Part shown: in pieces, positions 44,001 through 53,919 of the stretch
Layout: each line of letters opens with the position of its first letter
Position numbering within the stretch: the first letter of the stretch is position 1
Source of the DNA: Eutreptiella sp. 'Long Island Sound 2002'
Lineage: Eukaryota; Euglenozoa; Euglenophyceae; Eutreptiales; Eutreptiaceae
Assembly (NCBI GenBank): GCA_964036045.1
Contig: OZ038379.1
Span: forward strand, 23,716,152 to 23,780,151
DNA: 64,000 nucleotides
Direction of reading: 5' to 3'
The notes under the pieces: generated by a model
What the model saw: the letters and a program-made list of their open reading frames with translations, nothing else
Told to the model about the DNA's origin: nothing
Databases searched by the model: none
Program-made: the position numbers and the translations under genes

Positions 44001-44564
44001 GTACCCGTTCTCCACCCCCAGCCCCCGCCACCGCCGCTCCCGCTCCCCCAGGCGCCTCCACGCCCGCCACCGCCGCAGGTCCACGTCCTCCTCCCGCCAC
44101 TTCAGGACCTCGAGCTGGGACCCCTCGCCCCCCCCAGGGCCCCCGCCCACCTCGCCTGGTGGTCTGCCCCCGCTTTGCAGGAGCTCCGCCGCTGGGTGAA
44201 GTGGCCCGGGGGAGCGGGAAGGCGAGAAGGGGTGCACATGGTGCACACCTTTGAGGAGGTGCGCACCCGCAACCCCCCCGACCCCAACGAGGCCGCCCCG
44301 CAGGCCATCATGCCGCAGGCGGCATGGGAGGCCCTCCTCCGGGACGCGGTCCAGGGCCTCTGCCGCCCCTACACCCCCCAAACCCTCCGCCAATGGCTCC
44401 AGGCCACCCACCCCCAGGCCTGGGCCAGCGGCGCCCCCCTGCCCACCCAACCACCACCACATCGGGAAGGGAAAGGGCATGGGCAAGGGGAGGGCAAGGG
44501 GCAGACAGGGACACACCGGCAAGGGGGCACGGAAGCGCCCAAGATGACAGGCAGGCGCCCATAG
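41064..44564 (+). pseudogene. P1b ORF1-like protein, degenerate
   Basis: From 41064 the frame reads in from the truncated end: LEQWEQATAPTRDTALRAAG, then EIWCTVLARGHYYVV, GLVKGTD and LAMLCLTQWIQRCW, then YPLPTTDQEVHQIRKLV. Later frames give EDMPSILPAVAAAEAAA and a Ser tract (42346-42480), a Lys-Pro region, a Pro/Tyr/His region (43086-43577) and an arginine-serine region (43580-43760). The best-preserved segment is 43803-44564, ending in WWSAPALQELRRWVKW, VHMVHTFEEVRTRNP and MPQAAWEALLRDAVQGL. Frame changes near 42100, 42550, 43580 and 43800 make it non-functional. It shares domain order with P2. The role is inferred to be RNA binding or packaging. Confidence 0.55.
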
Positions 44565-47195
44565 GGACAGGGCACCGGGAGCGACAAAACATGGCAGCAG
44601 GAAACCACCCAAGGGCCAGGAAGGGGAGGGAACAGGGACCGGGGCGCAGGGAAAGAGGGCATCACGGCGGGCACCAGGACCCACACGCAAGAAGGGCATA
44701 CCACGACAGAGGGACCGGCGCCCCCCACCCCCAGCGGACGCCACATGACCCCCGGGGACGCACGCCCCCAACACACGCCGCCGAAGCGCGAATCTGACGC
44801 CATACAGATCACACTGGCACGCGCCCACCAGCCACCGGAAACCACACAGGGGAGGGAGGGCGCACCTGCACAAGGAGAGCGAGCTACACCCACAGAGGAA
44901 GCCACTGAGAACACCGCCGCGCAACCCACCGCCACGCCCTCACCGCCAGGCGACGGCCCCGGCCACCACAAGGGCCACCTCACAGGCATCGGAAGAGGAC
45001 GAAGGCATGGCCACAGCGCCCAGGGCTAGGGACCGGGACCCCCAGAGGACACGAGACCACGGCACAGGGCCCCAGGGAGGGCAATTCCATGGACACCTAC
45101 CCGAACCACCGGCCCGAGCGGCACACCCAGACCCCCACAGTACGGACTCAGCGAGCCCCCCACACCTGACCGGACCCCCCAACCACCAATCAGCCACGCT
45201 CCGACCCGCACTCCGCACCACAACACGGGCCAGACTAACCTCCACAGACCCACCACGGCACAACACGAGGCAGCACGGCACACCGCACCGCAGCGCACCA
45301 CAGTGCAACGCAACACGACAAGGCACCCCAAAGCACAACACGCCACAGCACGATGCGACGCGACGCGGCACAGAGCGGCACACCGGGCGCGACACGGCGC
45401 AACACGGCGCGGCCCAGGGGGGCGCAGCGCAACACGGCACAGACCAACACGACGCAGCACGTCAAAACACGACACGATGCAGCACACCGCACCACAACAC
45501 ACCACAGCACCAAGCAAGGGACGCTCACCGAGGGTCTGACCAAATCAGGCCATCACACACCTCGGAAGGAACCGCACCAGCCCGCCACACACCGGCGAAG
45601 GGCTACCGCACGCCCGGCAAAAACGGTGGCTGTCCACCCACACAAGCCGCCGCCGGAAAGTAAAAACCGGCACCGCGGAGACGAAGGGACACGGCTAACC
45701 CAGGGCCACACGAAGCCGCCTGGCACAACCGCCCACCCGGCAGAGCCAGAACCTAACCCGGCAGGAAGGGGCGCCGAGCCCTAACGTGTACATAACCCAC
45801 CCGACCCATGGGGCCGGGCCACGGCCCGGCAAAACGCAACCACCAACAGCAAACCCGAGAACCAAACAGAATGCCGACCAGTGCGTGCTCCGGTCCAGGG
45901 AAGGCAGAGGGAGGAACAGGCAGACCCCGCCCCCAAAAAACAACAACAACAGGGAGGTGGGGGGGGCGCGCGAGAACGGCCCACAGCCACCACGCCGCCC
46001 ACCAACACCACAAGAGGCGGCCAAACGCCCCAGCCGGACGGCACCAAAGACAGGACCCCCCAAAAGGGGAGCCGGGGGACCACCCAGCCAAAACTGGCAA
46101 CACCCGGCAACAACCGGCAGCGGCCCACTCGGAGAAGGGACACCCAAAACACGCTGAAAAAACAAAAACAAAACACAAACAGCAAACAACGCGGCCCCGA
46201 AGAGAAGGGATGGGGGGGCAGAGACCACGAGGCCCAAGACCGGAACAACCAGCGACCAAAACCACAAAGCCCAAAAGAAACCAAAGGGGAGGGGGGGGGG
46301 CCAAACCCCACCAACAGCAACACCCGCACACTCCGGCGCCACAGGCGGCCCCCCAGAAAGGGCGGGGGCAAGCAGGGCACACGCACGACCGCACGCACAC
46401 CCCAACAATACCTCCCCGAGGAGAGGCGGGGTGCAGCCGCAACCCAGACCCCAACACACACGCCCGCACCGTACACCAGAACGGGGAACGGCGGGGAGCA
46501 GGAGGAGCCCGCACACAGCCACGCATGAACCACAACCCTAACCAGGACAGGAGGGGAGCAGGCCGAGCCCCAAGCCCAACCGCAAACACCGCGAACCCCG
46601 GCGGGGAAAAGAGGGGCGAAATCACGAACCATAGCCAAACACACCCAGCCAAGACCCCAGCCAGGGCTGGCGGGGTTACCGAAACCCAACCCCAAGCACA
46701 ACCGGACCCAAGCACAAAAGCCACACAACAGTAGGAAAGCCATTGTCCATAGCCTGGCCACAGAGGCAGCCCGTGCCATGCAGGTGGCCCGGCCAAACGA
46801 GATCCGGAGCCCGGGGGTAAGGCTGCATCCTAAGGCCTGCGCCGCTTTGGGACTCGAGGCGCAGCGTGCGACACCCAAGCGCCTCGGAACCCCAGTACCA
46901 AGAACATGCATGCATGCCTTGGGAACGGGATACGCCAGGAGGTCCGGTGAACCTCTAGGGTTGCGCCCAAAGGAGGGAACGTGCGCAAGCACGGGGGCAC
47001 ACCCTCCAAGTGAGACAAGCACGTCACGCTGGCGGTGATCAGCCCTCCCGGTGTTGCCCAGGGCCGCTTTGTTGGGGGCTACCAGTCAGGTCTAGCGGGA
47101 TGTAAGCCGCGTTTCCTCTTCAAGCGCGGAGCCTCTTCCTGTTCCTCACAGCGGCAACTCCATGACCGTGTGCACCTAGCTACCTACCTACCTAC
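44565..47195 (+). other. P1b 3' non-coding region and conserved end
   Basis: No conserved frame is seen. 45210-45520 is CACAGCA-type low complexity and 45930-46300 has A and G runs. The last ~480 bp (46713-47195) match 9571-10060 and 17925-18414 at over 90% by eye and include GTGCATGCATGCC-like words and CTAGGGTT. This conserved end plus tail is the likely recognition signal for the reverse transcriptase that copies P1. Confidence 0.6.
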
Positions 47196-47602
47196 TCGTG
47201 TTGTCGTAAGGTTTCTGCCGGGGACCAGCCCACTAGCGTGTCCCTGCCTGTATGGAGGGGGCATTTCTTGAAGTGTTCCAAGTCCTCCGGGGTGGTGTGG
47301 TCGCACAGGCAACGGGTGTGTTCTTCCGGGACGTGGATGTGCTTGCAGGCGAGCCATCTGGCGACCCTGGTGAGGAATGGTAGTTGCTCCCTGAGGAGCT
47401 GGATGCGTCGTTTTTGGAGGTGGGCTAGGACGTTTGCTGGGCGCAGTGCTGAGTGATAGAGGGGGATTTGCACTTTCTCCTGGACCTCCTGGATGTGTGC
47501 CCGGCTGTCCGTGTCGCCGAGCACGCGGGCGAGATGTTGGACGGGGTTGGGGTAGTGGTATGCTCTGTCGTGGGAGGAATAGGGGGCGTCCTCTGGTACC
47601 CA
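47196..47602 (-). pseudogene. L ORF2 C-terminal region with Cys/His motif
   Basis: From WVPEDAPYSSHDRAY onward this frame continues L ORF2 past the P4 insertion. It ends with RWLACKHIHVPEEHTR and CLCDHTTPEDLEHFKKC, a C-x-C...H...C arrangement like the zinc motif at the C-terminus of many LINE ORF2 proteins. The frame stops in the CTAC tail of P1b at 47192-47194, so the true C-terminus is lost. Sequence before the TSD in the same frame (Gln-Gly repeats) belongs to P4. Confidence 0.75.
47571..47602. repeat. 32-bp target-site duplication of P4, left
   Basis: The word beginning TGGGAGGAATAGGGGG and ending CTGGTACCCA is repeated exactly at 48939-48970. It is L coding sequence (WVPEDAPYSS) duplicated on P4 insertion. 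Confidence 0.92.
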
Positions 47603-47760
47603 TTCCTGCCCCTGCCACTGCCCCTGCCACTGCCCCTGCCACTGCCCCTGCCCCTCCCACGGCCCCTGCTCCTGCCCCTGCCCCTGCCCCTGCCCCTGCC
47701 CCTGCCCCTGCCCTTGCCGCCCCAGCCCCTGCCTCTGCCCCTGCCCCTGCCCCTGCCGCG
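47603..47760. repeat. CCTGCC/CTGCCC hexamer repeat
   Basis: Roughly 25 imperfect hexamers, some as CTGCCA. On the minus strand they read Gln-Gly or Gln-Trp repeats fused in frame to L ORF2 by chance. Confidence 0.9.
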
Positions 47761-48938
47761 ACAAGAGGATGTCAAGGACGGGAAGACAGCAGGCGGTGCA
47801 AGCATACAGAACACAGAACACAACTCCCTTCCAAGCCCTAGTGGGGGTACGTGTGGTGGCGTCCCTGCTAGGCCACAGCCGCCTGGTCACACTGTGTTCT
47901 CGTGCCAAAGCATAAGTGGGCCAAAGGTGCCATGATATAGGAACAGTGGCCAGACGACCCGGACAGGAAGGTGCGGAGAAGAGCGCGCCGAGTGCGCGGA
48001 AGCAGGGGAGAGGATAGGAGCAACCCGTGCAAGGAGCACGAAAGGGTCCCCGGATGGATGAGGATCCTGTGGGCCCGCGCCACGGGGTTGCTGGCGGCCC
48101 GGTGGGGTATAAACACGGGATGAGGGGTGGGATGGGGGCACGGGGCTAGGACAGGGGTCTGGCACGGGCCACACAACGGCCCCAAGGCATCGGAAAACCA
48201 TGGGAAGCGGGGATTGGGCCGGTGACGGTATGTGGCGAAGGGGAAGGGGACATGGGATGGGAAGGGAGGCCGAAAGCACCAAGCAACAGCCCCGTGGGAT
48301 TGGGAAACCAGTCGCCATGGCGTGGTAATCCATGGGACACCCATGGGGAGCCTGGCCACGGGAAGTCGGGAAAATGCCCTGAACTCCGGGACGGCCGTCA
48401 GGTGTCCGCAGGGGTGAGGGTTGACCCTGAGGTCCCCGGGTCAATGGCCTAAGTACACGTAGGTTCACGCGTGAGCGGGACCTGGGGAAATGTGGAAAGC
48501 GTCGCCCCCTGGCCTCCAGCCGCGGATGGACGACACCCAAGTGCATCCGGGAGCGGAGTGCGTACTTCAGCCCGTGAGGGATGGGGAGTGGTGGAATGTG
48601 GTTGACAGAGAAAAATGCTCCGCTGTCGGCGAGGGCTATCCACAGAAAACCCGCCTGCAGGCGCCCGAAAGGCTGTGCCAGGGGGGGAAGGCCGGAGGGT
48701 CCTTCGATGGGTGACCAGAAGGAGCTGGGACCGTGAGGGCAGCGACTGAAGGACATCAACCGCCGGTCATGCCCCAAGAAAACCTGGTTGAAGTTCTCGG
48801 CCGTGAGGTGAGAAAGGGGTCGCCAGGGGAACTGATGGTGGAGAGCTCTCCTTCCCGCCAGAGGCGGCCACCATGTAAAACAAGGAAGGAGATGTCAGGT
48901 GAGGCTGCGGACGCGGCCGCCCTTACTTACTTACTTAC
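47603..48938 (+). mobile_element. P4, 1.3-kb element with hexamer 5' end and (TTAC)n tail
   Basis: P4 lies between exact 32-bp direct repeats inside L ORF2. The plus strand starts with imperfect CCTGCC/CTGCCC hexamers (47603-47760) and ends TTACTTACTTAC, so it is a plus-strand retroelement inserted by target-primed reverse transcription. Open frames on the minus strand (47887-48777) lack motifs and second copies. It is too long for a simple tRNA-type SINE and no A/B box was found. It is probably a non-autonomous element mobilised by a LINE. Confidence 0.7.
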
Positions 48939-48970
48939 TGGGAGGAATAGGGGGCGTCCTCTGGTACCCA
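48939..48970. repeat. 32-bp target-site duplication of P4, right
   Basis: This is identical to 47571-47602 and follows the (TTAC)n tail directly. Confidence 0.92.
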
Positions 48971-49711
48971 GTCCGGGGTCTGATGGGGCTCCGGTTTGGG
49001 GGGTATGTGTTGGAGGTGTGTGTGGTTTCCGCCGAGGTCGGGGATCTGGAGGGTTGGCAGGTGCGTTGTGCGCTGGTGTACTGCCTGGTTGTCGACCTTA
49101 CCATTTCCGTATTGGTGCCTGTGGGACTCTTGTTTCACGATGTGGAGTTGGACGTAGGGGGGAAGGCTGCGAAGGGCTTTCCAGAGCAGCAGTGCCTGGG
49201 TGGCGAGGCTCGTCGCGGTGGCTTTGTGGAGTGGTTGCCTTGCTATGCGGAGGAGCAGGTGTGTGTCGGCAGTGGCGTCTACTACAAACCAGACCCGGAC
49301 GATGTGCGGGAGGTGGGCGGGTTGGTGGGCCGCGATTTCGGCGATGGCGTCGGCCATGGCCCCCAGCTCCCCGTGGGAGGAGGCCCCGTAGGTGGTGTGG
49401 CCCGTGTGGTGGTCCATGTGGTAGTGTCCCCCGGTGTGGGTTAGCTGCAGGGTGGCCCCCCCGGTGATGGGCGTGAGAGCGGATTCGCCTGAGGCGTCGG
49501 TGCAGAAGAGCCGGTCCGCTGGTGATGGTTGTGGGAGGCGGCATGGGTTCATGGGCAGGTAGGCGTTTATGGCAAGGCCCGTGGTGAGGTGGGCCACCGG
49601 GAATGTGGGCTGCAGGACGGGGGTGGCGTACACCCCTATTCCTTTGGAGATGATGTGCTTTGCTTGGGGGGACATGGCTATGGGTCCCTGTTCCGGCTGT
49701 CCTTGTGTGAG
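48971..49711 (-). pseudogene. L ORF2 RNase H domain
   Basis: The frame is the same as RT and separated from it by one TAA (49712-49714). RNase H motifs: LFCTDASGES (first Asp near 49498), SSHGELGAMADAI (Glu), VWFVVDATADTHLL (second Asp) and HRHQYGNGKVDNQAVHQ (His, Asn, Asp). All four acidic positions of type I RNase H appear present. The frame then runs to WVPEDAPYSS, where P4 is inserted and its tail gives a stop. RNase H in a LINE removes template RNA during second-strand synthesis. The copy is broken by P4 and by the upstream stop. Confidence 0.85.
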
Positions 49712-52288
49712 TTAGGAGTAGATGTAGTGGAGGATATAGGCTGTGTCTGGGTTTAGGTCGTGGCATGTGAGGGTTCGTGTTCGGTGCTCCGGTGTGTGGC
49801 AGGAGTGGTGGAGCGGATAGTAGGGGTGCTCGTGCTTGCCCGTTCTGCCTGGTTCGTACATGCTGTAACGGATGGCGACCCCTGCCGGGTCGGGGCGGGG
49901 CCAGGTGGGCGTAGTGGTGAAGAGCCATTGGGGTGTGTGGTTGGCGTTCCACGCTACCGTGGTGTTCGCGTCGGTGCGGTGGAACCATAGGGCTACCAAT
50001 GCGTAGGCTTGTGGTGGTAGGTGGGTTGTGGGGTGGGTGTGGTGGCGTGCTATGAGGTGCAATACGGGCCATAGCGTGGTGGGTGCCTCGGGGTCACAGG
50101 CCCAACATTTGCGTGGCATGCTCTGGGAATCATGGGGGACCTTTGGTAGGTCTCGGGCCGTCATGTGGTGCTTCGGTATGCGCCATTTTGCCCCGTGGTG
50201 CATGACGGTGGTCTGCGTGGGTTTGGCTTCATTCGGGGCCAGTAGTAGGGTTAGTGGTGGGACTGGGCTTGTCACCGGGGGGACGGGTTCGTGTTTCGAG
50301 CTGGTGGGTGCGTAGGGCGGTGTCGCTGGGATGGGTCGAGGGTGCTGCTTTTTGAAGTCTCGGTAGGCTGCTCGCATGTCTGTGCTTCCTGGCAGAGTGT
50401 GGCCCACTGCTCGTGCCGTGTGCGTGAGATACTGGTGGAAGCGGTATTTTGGCCATTCGGGAAGTCGTAGGAAGGGGGTGTGGTGTGCTCCGCTGCGGTG
50501 GAGGACCCGCATTTTTGAGAGGGTGACGTATACTACGGTGATGGAGGCCCCAACGAGGTCTATGGTGTTGAAGGTGCCCTTGGGGTGATGGTGGAGGTCC
50601 CCGCAGCGGACCTCCAGAGGCCCTTCCTCCGGGCACGTGTGGTTGGTGAGTATGGCGTGGTGTGGGAATGGGAGGAGAAGCTGCAGGTGGTTCCACAGGC
50701 GCGTGTTCACGTCGGTGGGTATGCCCGTCTGGTGGAGTATCCATCGTCGGCATGTGTTGCGGGCCCGTTGTGCAGCTTGGAGGTGGATTGTGGCGACCTC
50801 GCGGACCTCCGGCAAGTGGTTGTGGGTCATGCGGTGAAGGAGGAGGGCGTTGTGTCTGGTGTAGGCCGCTTTCACCTCGTCCCCTATGGCGTCCCCATAG
50901 TGGGGCCATGCCGCCCGGATGGCGCGGGTGGGTATGGAGGTGGGCCAGCCCTCGTGTGCTGCCCATGCCTTGGTTACGGCGCGTGTGGCCGGTTGGAGGG
51001 TGGTGGTGGGGTGTGTCAGGTGGAGTGCTTGGAAGCCTATGGAGGCGTTCAAGACCCCGGTGAGGTAGTATGCCAGGCTCTGGTGGGACAGGCAGAGGGC
51101 CTTGGTGGTCGGGGACGCATATCTGGGGGGATGGGCGAGGTGTGACTGCAACTTGGGAGGGAGGGTGGCGTCCTCAGGGTTGGTGGCCTGGATTACCCCC
51201 AGGTGGGTGGTGGTTGTCAAGACTTGCATTGGGGGTCCTTGTGGCCCTAGGGTGGGGGGTGTGGCAGACCCCTTGATCATGGCCATAAACTTTGTGGGAT
51301 GGATGATGAGGTTGTTGCGGGAGAGGTAGGAGATGGTCACGTCCAGTAAGTCGTTGGCCTGACGGGTGACCGTTGGCCCAGGGTCTGGTGTGTCGGGTTC
51401 GTGTGGGGTGTGTGCAACCGTGAGGTTGGTGTCGTCCGCGAAGCCCACCAGGGGGGGGAGGAGGGGGTAGGGTGCGTAGGCCGGGTAATCCTGCTCGATT
51501 GTGAGCGCCAGGGGGAGCGTCACGAGGAGGTACAGGAAGGGGCCTTCTGCTCCTCCTTGGGGGACCCCGCTGCCTGGCTCCAGGAAGGGGGTGTGGCCTG
51601 CTCCAGTGCGGACCGTGTACTTGCGGGTGCGGATGTAGCCGGAGGCGAAGCTGTAGAAGGGGAGGCCCAGGTGTTTCCACACCGCCTCCAGAAGGAGCCA
51701 GGGGGTGTTCGGGAAGGCTCCTTTGACGTCGAGGGAGGCGATGATGAGGTCTACCGGGTCCATGTCGGCGATGGTGTCCTGGAGGAAGATGGCCTCGTGT
51801 GGGGACCGGCCTGAGATCGCCCCCCAGAGGCTGGCGGGTATGTGGGGTTCCAGGTGGAGGCGGATGCGGCGTAGAAGGACGGTCCAGACGATCTTGACCT
51901 CCATGACTGCACAGACTATGGGGCGCCAGTTGTCCGGGTTGGCCCAGTCCCCCTTTTTGTAGAGGTGGCGGACAACGGTTGCCCAGTCTCGTGGTAGGGG
52001 GGTTTGCTCCGTGACGATGTCCCAGAGGCGGTGGGCGAGGATGCGGAGGAGGTGGGCGGGGAGGTGGTAGTATGCCTCCGCAGGGAGGCCATCGTAGCCT
52101 GGGGTTTTGCTTTGCTGGAGACTGTGGATGGCCCTCCGAACGTCGTGGATGGTGAAGGAGCGCTTTTCCAGTTGCCTCCTCTGGGCATGGTTGAAGACCT
52201 GAGGGAGGCGGTCGATTTTGGCCTGGGTGTCCGTGTTCAGTGTGTCTTGGGTGGGCGTGTGTTGTTGGAGGAAGCTGTCTTGGCTGGC
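49712..52288 (-). pseudogene. L ORF2 reverse transcriptase
   Basis: The frame is open over 858 codons from 52288 to TAA at 49712. It starts with the LINE RT entry motifs KTPGYDGLPAEAYYHL and LYKKGDWANPDNWRPI, then ASLDVKGAFPNTPWLL (motif A, about 51730), SGVPQGGAEGPFLYLLV (motif B) and LVGFADDTNLTV (motif C, about 51442). Motif C has FADD and all catalytic aspartates are kept. A long thumb and connection region with KCWACDPEAPTTLW follows. There is no ATG until 51904, so translation would have to start upstream in the linker. P1b duplicated 49750-50584 on insertion. The RT domain itself looks undamaged. Confidence 0.92.
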
Positions 52289-52906
52289 TTAGAGCACGGT
52301 GGCTGGGTCGTTGGTGAGGGAGCCGTCCTCCTGTCTGACCGTGGTGATGGTGCGGTGGCCGGTGTGGGTCATGGCGTTGTTGAGGTGGCGGATGGCCTTG
52401 TAGGGGAGTTCATGTTGCGCATACCGTTCGTGTTTCTGAACGATGCGCTGTTGCCTGTTGATGTGCCACTGCTGCAGGTCTGCCCTGATGTGGGCTATCT
52501 GCGTCCTGCAGTGGTTGATGTGGCGGCGGGTTTGGGGGGTGTTGGTGTGGAGGAGGGTCCCCAGTTGTTGCTTCGCATGCCAGAGGTCATGGAGCATGTC
52601 CCCTAGGGCTGTGGGTGGTCGGTCGTCGTCTGTGTGGGGGTGTTGCTGGAAGCCGCAGGCGACAGCGGCCGTGCGCATGGCTGTGAGTAGGTCTGTGGGG
52701 TCCGGTTGGATGCGCCGGGCGCGGTCTATGGCCCTGTGATATTGGGACCAGGCCTGTTTGTCGTGCAGTGGGGGCATCCTCAGGGGGGGTGGTAGGCCTT
52801 GGTCCGCATCCTCTGGGGGGCTGGGGGGAAGGTTGGGCATGGTGAGGCGGATGTGCAGGGGGCTATGGCCTGTGGGTCCCAGCGTCGATGCGGGAGGGGG
52901 CGGCAT
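52289..52906 (-). pseudogene. L ORF2 linker between endonuclease and RT
   Basis: This segment is in the same frame as RT but ends in TAA at 52289-52291, directly followed by the coding sequence ASQDSFLQQH. It begins near TGHSPLHIRL, which resembles the terminal His motif of EEP endonucleases (S-D-H-S/F-P), with Gly in place of Asp. Further on lie YHRAIDRARRIQPDP and a basic helix-rich stretch with QQRIVQKHERYAQHELPYKA. The single TAA is read as a nonsense mutation rather than a real end, as LINE RT normally follows without a stop. Confidence 0.75.
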
Positions 52907-53510
52907 CTGCTTGGTGGGGGAAGTGGGATGGTTGGCCTTCGAGGTTGGCCGTGAGGTCCACGAGCCCCAGCATTTCGATCATGTCGCGGACCGCATGGTC
53001 CTGGGGTGTGGCCTGTCCCCCTCGGTCCGCCGGGGTGGGGGCGGCGTTCATGTCGCCGATGATGATTGTGGGGGCGACCAAGGCCATCTGGCGGTATGCC
53101 TCGGCCAGGGCTTGGAGGAAGGGTTCCCTGGCGTCGCCGAAGCGGACGTGGGCGTTGATGACGTTAAGTTGCCATCCGTCCCTGACGACCTCGTAGACGC
53201 CTAGCCTCCCTGGGATGCTGAGGTGGTGGACGAGGTGGACGTGGATGCCGGTTCGGGCGTACAGGGGGGTCCCTTTGTGCCAGTAGCATTTGTACGCTTT
53301 CTGGTCCGGGGTATATGTGGGGGTGGTATCTGAGGGGTCGTCGCGCTGTAGGCCTTGTTCCTGGAAGGCGAGGAGGTGGGGAACCCACTCCGGCCCCTGT
53401 GCAATCAGGAGCTCCTGGAGGGCGGTTGTGGCGTCCTTGGAGTATGTGACGGCCGGGTGGTCCAGGTCGAGGAGGTTGACGGTGGCCTCGGTGGGGGCGG
53501 ACCGGGCCTG
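52863..53510 (-). pseudogene. L ORF2 AP-like endonuclease (EEP) domain
   Basis: Minus-strand frame from about 53510 to the stop at 52863. Motifs: ATVNLLDLDHPAVTYS, HLLAFQEQGLQ (catalytic Glu), WHKGTPLYARTGIHV, LNVINAHVRFGD, IIIGDMNAAPTP (the GDxN motif) and PSRIDAGTH (SRID). The final His motif lies in the other frame, at about 52866-52880, so a frameshift near 52870-52905 splits the domain. Such endonucleases nick target DNA to prime reverse transcription. The start is not assigned because the frame is open upstream without ATG; a related frame at 53515-53892 (GDWIWCEGTIQYRLRDLGD) is probably the preceding segment. Confidence 0.85.
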
Positions 53511-53919
53511 TGGGGGCTTGTGCCCTCGGCCCTTGCCCCGTCAGGGAGGGGGACTGGGGCCCGGGGACTTTTTTGCCTGGTGGTGGGCGTTTGGGTAGGC
53601 CCGCTGGGGGGAGGCCTTGGCTCCATTCAGGGGGGAGTTCCCCAGTGTATTCGGTGCCTCTGTGGGCCTTGTTCTCGTCAGTGCGGAGCTGGATGGAGTG
53701 GGCGCTGTTGAGCTCCAGGGTGTGGCCTTCTGGCTTGTCAGGGGCGCTGCTGCCTTGGTCCAGCCCCTTCTGGCGGTGCCAGATCACCCGGTTCTGTGGC
53801 CCCCCGTTGTCCCCCAGGTCGCGGAGGCGGTACTGGATTGTGCCCTCACACCAGATCCAGTCGCCCGTGTGGTCGTTGCGGGAGGGCTGCACGACCTTTG
53901 CGCCTTTTTCAAATCCTGG

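Larger units (their letters stand above)
41064..47195 (+). mobile_element. P1b, second copy of the P1 retroelement
   Basis: P1b is 6.1 kb, plus strand, open from its first base and so probably 5' truncated. It contains an ORF1-like coding region to 44564 and a 2.6-kb non-coding 3' part ending in (CTAC)n at 47180-47195. It is aligned with 1-2763 and 7858-10060, and shows that P1a is continuous across the P3 site. It lies within minus-strand LINE L, with L sequence on both sides. No reverse transcriptase or endonuclease is encoded. Confidence 0.8.

Noticed and set aside
47887-48777. 296-codon minus-strand frame in P4
   Set aside because: There is no motif, no second copy, and the frame opposes the inferred orientation of P4.
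49712-52291. Reassigned stop codons (TAA or TAG read as sense)
   Set aside because: G2 gag and pol are open over about 2700 codons with only one internal TAG and normal TGA end, which is not expected if TAA or TAG were common sense codons.
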